Shown here piece after piece: positions 56,891 to 64,000 of a stretch of 64,000 bases of DNA (positions are counted from its first letter, which is position 1; each line of letters opens with the position of its first letter). Both the position numbers and the translations under genes were made by a program. This stretch comes from Calliphora vicina. Lineage: Eukaryota > Arthropoda > Insecta > Diptera > Calliphoridae. Location of the stretch: NCBI RefSeq assembly GCF_958450345.1, contig NC_088782.1, positions 63,826,501 through 63,890,500 on the forward strand, read 5' to 3'. The notes beneath the pieces were generated by a model. That model saw nothing but the letters and a program-made list of their open reading frames with translations. It ran no database searches and was not told where the DNA came from.

Positions 56891-57622
56891 CATATGGGCT
56901 ATTCCATATCATCGTACGTGACATTTGTACGCCTATAGAGTGGAATAGAATTTGCAAAAATAAGAGTATCTGAAAAATAATTTGGTCTTTATGTTCCATT
57001 CAGAGGGTACTATATTTTAAAATAATAAAAAGTTCTTTCGAAATATTGTTGTCCAAAATATTGAGCAAAATAAGGGTATATCGTACGTGACATAAAACGG
57101 AAGTAATTTTGAGGGACATACATGTAATAGAAATATGAAAAAATTTGCGAATCGTAAGAGGCGTTATGTTTTCTTTTAATTTCTTACACTAAACGAAATA
57201 TTTTTCATTTACAATCCGTCATATTTAAATGAAAACAATTTTTGGATGATTTTATAATAAATAAAATTTAATATCGGACGTGACATACCGTACGTGACAC
57301 ATTTTTCTCTTATAATAAAACAATATATATTCTGTAAATAAATGTATACAAAAACTAAAAAAGTGAATAGAAAATATACATTCGGTTTCAATAGCTAATT
57401 GCTAGCATAGTTTTCGTCGCAATTTTAGCCTAAAACATTAAAAAATTAAATATAATCAGTTTAAACTATTAATTTTGTCATTAAAATGTTGTAATATGAT
57501 CTAAATACTTTCACATAGTAACATTTAATTGTTTTCTTCTATTCAAATCATCTTGAAAAAAAAGTTTCAAGGTTTTTTGTGTTTTCAGTCGTGGTAGCGA
57601 TTCTCGTGGAATTGCCCATATG
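56891..57622. mobile_element. Inverted-repeat element with CGTACGTGACAT motifs
   Basis: Ends are catatgggctattcca on the left and tggaattgcccatatg on the right. cgtacgtgacat occurs at 56913-56924 and 57082-57093, with near copies at 57275-57286 and 57289-57300. Its right 160 bp recur at 6430-6590. No coding capacity. If CATATG is a duplicated target, the true ends would be GGC...GCC; this cannot be decided from one full copy. Confidence 0.55.
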
Positions 57623-58198
57623 CTGAATGATCTCTCTGTGACTCGGGTACCAGACGGTTTGGCCTAATTGGATACCTGAATGCGTAAGGTTGAATGCTAG
57701 TACTCTTTACACTAGCATCTGCGCTTGATCTAGTTTTTCGCCGATCTCATTTCTCATTTTTAATTTAAAAATATAAATTAATTTTAATCAGATTTTGTGA
57801 TCACTGACTGTTATAATATCCAAATATTGTCTTATAATAACCAAAAACAGTTTAAATATTGTTACAATGCATTCAAAAGATGACAATTTAAACACTCCTT
57901 CATTTAAAATTTTAGAACTTAACCCTCTAACCCGCAAACTTTAAAAAGTTAAAACAATTGTTTTAGGGTTATTATGAACCAATAAACTTAGAACAGCCAT
58001 CAGAAACGAATTTGCAAATTAAGTTTAGAAACCAGGTGCAAAAAGGTGAAGAGTGCCTCAGGGCATTGTTGCCGGTTTAGGTCTAAAAAAACAATAATTA
58101 TGATACGATTTTATTGAAAAACTAATGAAAAATAACTAATAAAAAAAACTTTTGAATAGATAGGGCGACTAAAAGTCAGTAAAACATTGATTTAAAAA
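57623..58198. other. AT-rich gap, left part of a split inverted-repeat element
   Basis: gagtgcctcagggca at 58051-58065 is the reverse of tgccttgaggcactc at 59029-59043, and both sit near 'acccgc/gcgggt' words. This suggests an older element of about 1 kb into which family A (58199-58837) inserted. Confidence 0.4.
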
Positions 58199-58837
58199 AC
58201 AAATAAGAGAGCTATATTCGGCTGTGCCGAATCTTATATACCCTTCACCAAATTATACTTTAAAATAAATTTTTTTAAATATTTTTAGGTAAACAAAATT
58301 TAATTGTTTTTCAAATTTTTTTTTTTTTTTGAAAAAGAAATGTATGACAAAAAAAATTTTTTGATGAAAAAAAAATTCGGGTTAAAAAATATTTTTCCCG
58401 ATTTTGACCCATTGTAGGTCCAACTTACTATAGCCTTATCTACATCGTTGCAATGGACTTTGAAATATCTATCATTAGATATCCATATTGTCTATATTAA
58501 TGACTTAGTAATCCAGATATAGATCAAAAATCGAGGTTGTGCCGGTTTTTTGCTCATATCTCCGTTATTTATTGACCGATTTTGCTGATTATAAATAGCA
58601 AACTTCTCGAAAGCATGTCTGACAGAATTATTGAAGATTTGGATCCCGAAGATATCAGGTCTTCAGAAAATTGATTTCAACAGACAGACAGACAGACGGA
58701 CATGGCTTAATCGACTCCGCTATCTATAAGGATCCAGAATATATATACTTTATAGGGTCGGAAATGAAATATGTAGAAATTACAAACGGAATGACAAACT
58801 TATATATACCCTTCTCACGAAGGTGAAGGGTATAAAA
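58199..58837 (+). repeat. Family A short repeat, full length (mini-me/DINE-like)
   Basis: Reference copy. Opening: acaaataagagagctatatt, then a small hairpin in 'attcggctgtgccgaat' and atacccttcaccaaattata. Middle: poly-T tract, ctatcattagatatccatat, gacttagtaatccagatata, cttctcgaaagcatgtctga. End: GTCY tract (58681-58701), atggcttaatcgactccgct, aaggatccagaatatatata, ctttatagggtcgg, then the hairpin atacccttctcacgaaggtg with 'aagggtat' and 'aaaa'. The GTCY, conserved core and (ta)n order is that described for mini-me elements in flies. Confidence 0.9.
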
Positions 58838-59083
58838 ATGACACACAAAATTTTACGTGCTAAAATTATGACATCACTCACAAAACAGCTGACAGAACAA
58901 AAACTAAAAGTCAGAATTCATTTGGACCTTCGAGGGAAATGTTAACAAATCTGTAACTAAAGTCACAGTTAAATTTAAAAACCAAAAATTATTAATACTT
59001 TTTGAGATATTTGGTGATTTGTAATGCATGCCTTGAGGCACTCTTGCGGGTTAAAACGGTTCCTACCCCGAATAATCTGTCAT

Positions 59084-59094
59084 AACTAAGTAGT
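59084..59094. repeat. Left 11-bp target duplication
   Basis: aactaagtagt matches 61908-61918 exactly. Confidence 0.85.
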
Positions 59095-59124
59095 AATGTT
59101 ATTGCAGGCTGTCCTTAACAGACC

Positions 59125-59570
59125 ATGAACTGCCTAAGAATATGTTTTTGGAATGCAAACGGCATACGCCAACACAAAAATGAACTCGAATATTTTTTTA
59201 AGAAACCAACAAATTGATGTAATGCTAGTTTCTGAAACTCATTTGACGTCCAGAAGTTCATTTCGAATAAATGGATATGTAATATATGACACCAAAGATC
59301 CCAGAGGTAGAGCATGCGGAGGCTCGGCAATTTTAATAAAAACTCGAATCAAACACTACTTAATGTGTGATTTTTGTGAAGATTATCTTCAAGCTACTAC
59401 AATCTCTCTTGAAGATTTTCATCGAAACTTAGTGATTTCATCGATATACTCACCCCCTAGATTTACAATTACAGAAAGTCAATATAATAGATTTTTTAAA
59501 TCACTAGGCCCCCGTTTCCTGGCTGCTGGCGATTATAATGCTAAACACACATTCTGGGGATCGTGTTTTG
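59125..59570 (+). pseudogene. Apurinic-type endonuclease domain of the jockey element
   Basis: ATG at 59125 opens MNCLRICFWNANGIRQHKNEL; a shift in the T run at about 59192-59200 moves to the frame that continues to 59587. Visible endonuclease motifs: the N of WNANGI, the E in VSETHLTSRSSF, YSPPR, and GDYNAKHTFWGS (Asp and Asn of the active centre). The last motifs, DVIDFSV and SSDHSPTI (with the catalytic His), lie in the next frame at about 59655-59755. This enzyme nicks target DNA to prime reverse transcription. A second shift, perhaps with a small deletion, falls at about 59561-59575. Confidence 0.82.
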
Positions 59571-61745
59571 TTCGATACAATTTCTAAAATGGATTTGAAT
59601 GTGCTTTCGAGCGGCCAACCTACTTACTGGCCTACTGACCCACGAAAAATACCGGATGTTATAGATTTTAGCGTGATGAAAAATTTCCCTAGAGAAATGA
59701 TTCAAATTGAGTCCTCGCTGGAACTATCTTCAGATCACTCACCCACTATTGTTACTTTATTGAGCCCCCTAGAAATTGTATCCCCGACTGGCAGAAGAAT
59801 AAATTGGCTCAAATATAAAAAATACCTCAGTACACATTGCTCGGAAAACATACCGCTAAGAACACCAGAAAACATCGATCACTCTCTTATCAATTTCGAT
59901 AAAAATCTGAAACTGGCTGCTCAACATGCTACCCAAACCCCTCGACAAATCAGATATAATAGAATTAATTCTGCAGATGTCGAACGGCTCTTAAATGAAA
60001 AAAGAAGATTTCGAAGAGAGTGGCAATTGCACAGATCCCCCCAACTAAAATCGAAGCTTAAAGATTGTATAAAAAGACTTAAAAAGCTCTTGGAATTTCG
60101 AAAAATGGAATCATTGAATAAATATTTAGAAAGCCTGGACGCAACCCCGCAATCGGATTACTCATTATGGCGAGCAACAAAAAGTCTTAAAAGACCCGTT
60201 ATATGTAAGTCCCCCTTGCGAAATTCAAGTGGTGGTTGGGCAAGAAATGATACTGAAAAAGGGAATCTGTTTGTTAATCATTTAAAAAAAGTATTTACAC
60301 CGAACACATCAAACGAAGCAATTGAGTTGCCACCTGTTGCACCCTATTTTGGAGCAGCCGTACCCCTACGTTTTGAGATTCGAGAGATCGAAAATGCTAT
60401 TGTTGATTTAAATCCCAAGAAAGCGCCTGGTATGGACAAGATCAGCAACAAGATGCTTATGGGGCTACCCCGGATAGCAATAAAAATAATTCTTTTTATT
60501 TTTAATGCTATATTACGACTTGAATATTATCCTCCAGAATGGAAGGTTTCACTGGTTACCATGATACCCAAGCCGGGAAAATATCACACAAAAGTAGAAT
60601 CATACAGACCCATCAGCCTATTGTCTAATATATCAAAGCTATTTGAGAAGATACTTATGAACAAGTTGTACCCGATGTTAACTGAAAACAATTGTATTCC
60701 GAATCATCAATTTGGATTTAGAAGAAAACACAGTACTATCGAACAAATCCATAGACTTGTAAATATGGTGAGAAAAGCGTTTGAAGAAAAGAAATACTGT
60801 TCTGCACTCTTCATCGACATCTCTCAAGCGTTTGATAAGGTATGGCATGCTGGATTAATATACAAATTGAGTCAAAATTTACCCGCAAACTCACATAAGC
60901 TGTTGGAAAGCTATTTAACTGGTCGAACATTTAAGGTTAAAGAGGGAAACTTTTTAAGTACTGCACAACCCATTGAAGCTGGAGTCCCCCAAGGCAGTAT
61001 CCTGGGACCTTTTTTATATTTGATGTATTCGTCTGATATGCCAACTAACAATCGCACTCATACATCAACATTTGCTGATGATACTGCTATTCTAAGCATT
61101 CATGAAAACCCTCAAGAAGCGTCTCGTTACTTACAAAACCACATATTTGAATTAGAAAAATGGTTAAAACAATGGAAAATTTAAGTCAACGAGCAAAAAT
61201 GTACCCATATAACATTTACATTGCGTAGAGAATCATGCCCCCCTATTCATATCAATAACCAAACAATAATTCAACAATCGGAAGTGAAATACCTCGGAAT
61301 ACATCTCGATCGTCGCCTTACATGGAAAAGTCATATAGATGCAAAGTTGATTCAAATGAAATTGAAGTCAATTCAAATTAATTGGCTTATTGGTAGAAAC
61401 TCTACGCTTAGTTTAGATTGTAAACTTCTACTTTACAATATGATCATAAAACCGATATGGTGTTATGGCATACAGCTATGGGGCACGGCCTCAGCGTCAA
61501 ATGTTGAAAAGATCCAAAGACGCCAAAACAAGTTTTTAAGAATGATCACAGTTGCCCCCTGGTATATCAAAAACGCGAATATACACAAAGATCTAAACGT
61601 GCCCCTTGTAAAAACTGAAATCTCGAAAAATGTACAAAAATATTTAAAAAAACTTGAAGTTCACCCAAACCCGCTGGCCCGCAACATATTAGATAACCGT
61701 GGCCACACTCGATTAAGAAGGAGGGACACAGCAGACCTAATCTAG
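59538..61745 (+). pseudogene. Jockey-clade ORF2: end of endonuclease, reverse transcriptase, C-terminus
   Basis: One frame runs from 59538 to 61745 with a single stop at 61182-61184. Blocks: end of endonuclease; a basic linker (NEKRRFRREWQLHRSP); RT fingers KAPGMDKISNKML, VTMIPKPGK, SYRPISLLSNISKLFEK and HQFGFRRKHSTIEQIH; motif A CSALFIDISQAFDKVWH; motif B GVPQGSILGPFLYLMY; motif C TSTFADDTAIL; thumb KYLGIHLDRRLTWKSHI; C-terminus YGIQLWGTASASNVEKIQRRQNK and a RRRDTADLI end. All catalytic acidic residues are present. No RNase H, as expected for jockey. Length fits the clade after adding the endonuclease. Confidence 0.88.
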
Positions 61746-61907
61746 AAGGAAGAATGCCAATTTAACCAAAACAACCATGAATACAAAATTTTTTCGTCCG
61801 GCAATGGCTGGACTAATTAAATAATAATATTAGATATAAGATTTGAACCACTTATTGTTAGTTCATTAAATAATGAAGATACAATAAATAAATGATGATA
61901 AAAAAAA

Positions 61908-61918
61908 AACTAAGTAGT
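61908..61918. repeat. Right 11-bp target duplication
   Basis: Exact partner of 59084-59094, directly after the A tail. Confidence 0.85.
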
Positions 61919-63853
61919 TCTAAGTCTTTTCCCCTTCTTTCTAGGAAGTAAACTTCATAAACAGTTGACTAAAATCTGTATGCTTACGTTATTTCATTCT
62001 GAATTTATTAGTTTATTAAGAGGTGTCTAGTGGTGAGATTTTTTATTTTTATTTTTAATTAAAAATATTGAAATATGTAAAAGATTTCGAAATTATGTTT
62101 TTGGTAAAAAGTTGATTTCATCACACACATGGTTATAACACATGCTAAAAGACAAATTTCTACACACTCAAATCACTTTTGGTTATAAAGCATTCATAAA
62201 ATCCATGAATAATCAGCAAGAGTCTAAAAATAAAATGAATTCTAAAAAGTCTTTTCAAATACAAATTAATATAAATCATAATTTTAAATTTATGAAATCA
62301 AAAAGTTGGCAGTAGGGGAGTATGTATTGCCAATAAAATCTAAAAAAAAACTAATTTGTTTATTGTGTTTATTCAAAGTTTTATTGACCTTTAATGATTT
62401 GTTTTTATTTTTATTTTCATTTTCTAATATCGATTATATTTGAATTATTTAATCTTTTGTTAATACAATTCTTTTTTTGGGTTAAACAAAATTTGGCGCT
62501 GGGCAAAATTTTTATTACAGTTTTTTATTTCTAAATTATAAACCATTTAACATGATGAGAAATTTTGATAGTCAGTAGAGAAAGTTGTTTATGCCATTAA
62601 AGACGAATAATAGTTTTATTTTTTGATTTTGATTTTTGAGTTCTTAATGGTATTTATGTATAAAGAAAACATTAAAATTAATGCATAAATTTCATACATG
62701 ACTATCAGCAGTTAGATTGTTTTTCAATTCTGTAATCCCTTACCTTAGCTTTGCTAGAAAGCAATATTTTTTCACTTCACATGATTGCTTACCAGATTGT
62801 TTGCATTACAAGCTTTATTTGGCTAGATGTCATAGAATTCTAAGACAATTTAGGCTTAGCTGTCTGTCAATCTCCGCTAAAATATTCAATAAACAAACTC
62901 CCAATATGAGCATGTTCTTGAACAAGAAAAATCTGTTAATGATCTTAACTTTCTCAAGATCACTGATCAGTGATCACACAGACATGGTCGTTGTTGTAGT
63001 AATTAACATTTTCACAAGAAAACTGGCCCAAACAATAACAACAACTTGCAACCAACCGGTCAAGGTCATATTGAAACATGCATTCATGTTTAACAAAACT
63101 GAAACGCACTGAAAATGTGATGATGTACGAGTACATATTTAGAAAATGAGTGAACGATCAACAAAAAAACTGATTTCACTTAAAAAGGAAATTATAAAAA
63201 TATACAATATAAAACCAACAACAACAACTACAATATTATAACAATATTGACGATGATGATAATGTTGTAGATGATAATGTTTGATAAACACAACAACAAA
63301 AAAAAAAGATCTCACTAGAAAAATGGTAATAACAACATTGCGTTCATTTATCGTTCATGCAGCAACAACATACAACACATTGCAAGCAACGAGTGAAAAA
63401 AAAAACACAGAAATGCAAGTATGGAGGCCACTTCTTAAAACAACAATATTTATAATAAGTATTTAATGCGAGAGTTGTGCGAGAACTGAGGATTTCAATT
63501 AAATTCTAGGTTAAATACTTATGATCACAGACTACGCATCATCGACTCCATGGCAAGATCAAACTAAAAGTAATAAGGGAAGATGAGGGTTTTACCATTA
63601 GTTGATAGAGCAATACTGTGTGCTCTCAAAGGATGTATTGCACTGAATAAAATTACGATACAAAATGACATCTTACTGTGTCACTTTTGACACCGCCACA
63701 ACTTGTGTTTTAGAATTAAAAACATTGTTTTCTTTTTGTCTAACAACTTGTATTCTTCTTGGCTAATTAATCCAGATACGTAAAATAATTTGTCATTATT
63801 TTAAAGAACCTGCTGATTTTATACAGCTGACATTTGACTATAAATATTTGAAA
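61919..63853. other. AT-rich gap, no gene seen
   Basis: Has aac/aca-rich tracts (63214-63240, 63285-63305, 63363-63375). The 131-codon frame at 62717-63112 lacks any motif and its composition is like the flanks; I do not call it a gene. Confidence 0.5.
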
Positions 63854-64000
63854 ACAAGTAAGAAAGAATGGTCGGTCAAGCCCGACCATATAATACCCTA
63901 CACTAAGTAAAAGAGCAAAAACATTTTTCTTTTAAAATTTCAATAATTTATATTTTTGAGTGATTTTCGGAAGTGGGTTATATGGGGGCTATGCCCAATT
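63854..64000 (+). repeat. Family B short repeat, cut by the window edge
   Basis: Opens with aaacaagtaagaaagaatgg, the hairpin around 'ggtcaagcccgaccata', then taccctacactaagtaaaag and tgattttcggaagtgggt, matching the first 140 bp of 34243-34954. Confidence 0.88.

Larger units (their letters stand above)
59095..61907 (+). mobile_element. Jockey-clade non-LTR retrotransposon, ORF2 and 3' end
   Basis: Exact 11-bp duplications bound 2813 bp containing endonuclease, RT and C-terminal part, about 160 bp of 3' untranslated sequence with aataaataaatgatg and a short A tail. ORF1 (Gag-like) is absent, so the copy is 5'-truncated just ahead of ORF2. Damage is light: two frame changes in the endonuclease and one stop in the thumb. 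It is the youngest-looking large coding element here and a good reference for a family probably still active elsewhere in this genome. Confidence 0.88.

Noticed and set aside
62717..63112. Rightward 131-codon frame
   Set aside because: No motif, no plausible splice or promoter context, composition equal to the flanks.
1..64000. tRNA, rRNA or other structured RNA genes
   Set aside because: No cloverleaf with A/B boxes, no rRNA-like stretch and no riboswitch-like pattern was seen on either strand by eye.

Overview
The window reads as nuclear DNA of a higher dipteran (calyptrate-type fly, such as a blowfly, house fly or stable fly), from an intergenic or intronic region packed with mobile elements. 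This rests on strong AT richness, many mariner and jockey-type elements, and short repeats built like the mini-me/DINE-1 elements of flies (GTCY microsatellite, then a conserved block ending in 'tttatagggtcgg', then a terminal hairpin and 'tataaaa'). No host exon, tRNA, rRNA, CRISPR or operon was recognised. The exact species cannot be read from the sequence.

Layout. 1-1050: a rightward reverse transcriptase (RT) remnant and a leftward relic with an HUH-like motif that may be a densovirus NS1 fossil. 2573-4124: a decayed mariner abutting a short repeat (family B). 5590-6606: a dispersed repeat. 6587-12961: a large fold-back structure with two arms of about 1.2 kb; its loop carries a PIF/Harbinger derivative and a palindromic MITE. 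13480-14960: a Tc1-like transposase broken by a piggyBac-type element (TTAA duplication) and a family A repeat. 16-28 kb: family A/B/C repeats, an RTE-like relic, mariner pieces, palindromic MITEs and an RNase H relic. 29069-30890: a mariner whose centre is tandemly triplicated. 32315-32942: a solo LTR. 35-36 kb: two mariner pieces head to head. 37261-39678: a 5'-truncated RNase H-bearing non-LTR retrotransposon with a 15-bp duplication, inserted into an older RT relic. 45019-50077: a second fold-back pair enclosing a hAT-type MITE with 8-bp duplications and a CR1-like retrotransposon. 50.7-57.6 kb: three distinct mariner-like lineages, an RNase H relic and an unclassified inverted-repeat element with a recurring CGTACGTGACAT motif. 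59095-61907: a jockey-clade ORF2 with 11-bp duplications, the best preserved coding sequence here.

Nothing looks like a working gene network. The value lies in nesting order and non-autonomous families: families A, B and C share end signals and GTCY tracts, the same mariner family appears about nine times in different decay states, and several MITE-like elements have readable boundaries. Long AT-rich gaps (4.1-5.6, 7.9-9.7, 14.96-16.1, 22.6-24.0, 32.9-33.9, 39.9-41.3, 52.1-54.2 and 61.9-63.9 kb) show no supportable gene. All family calls are from reading translated motifs and repeats by eye; no database search was possible.
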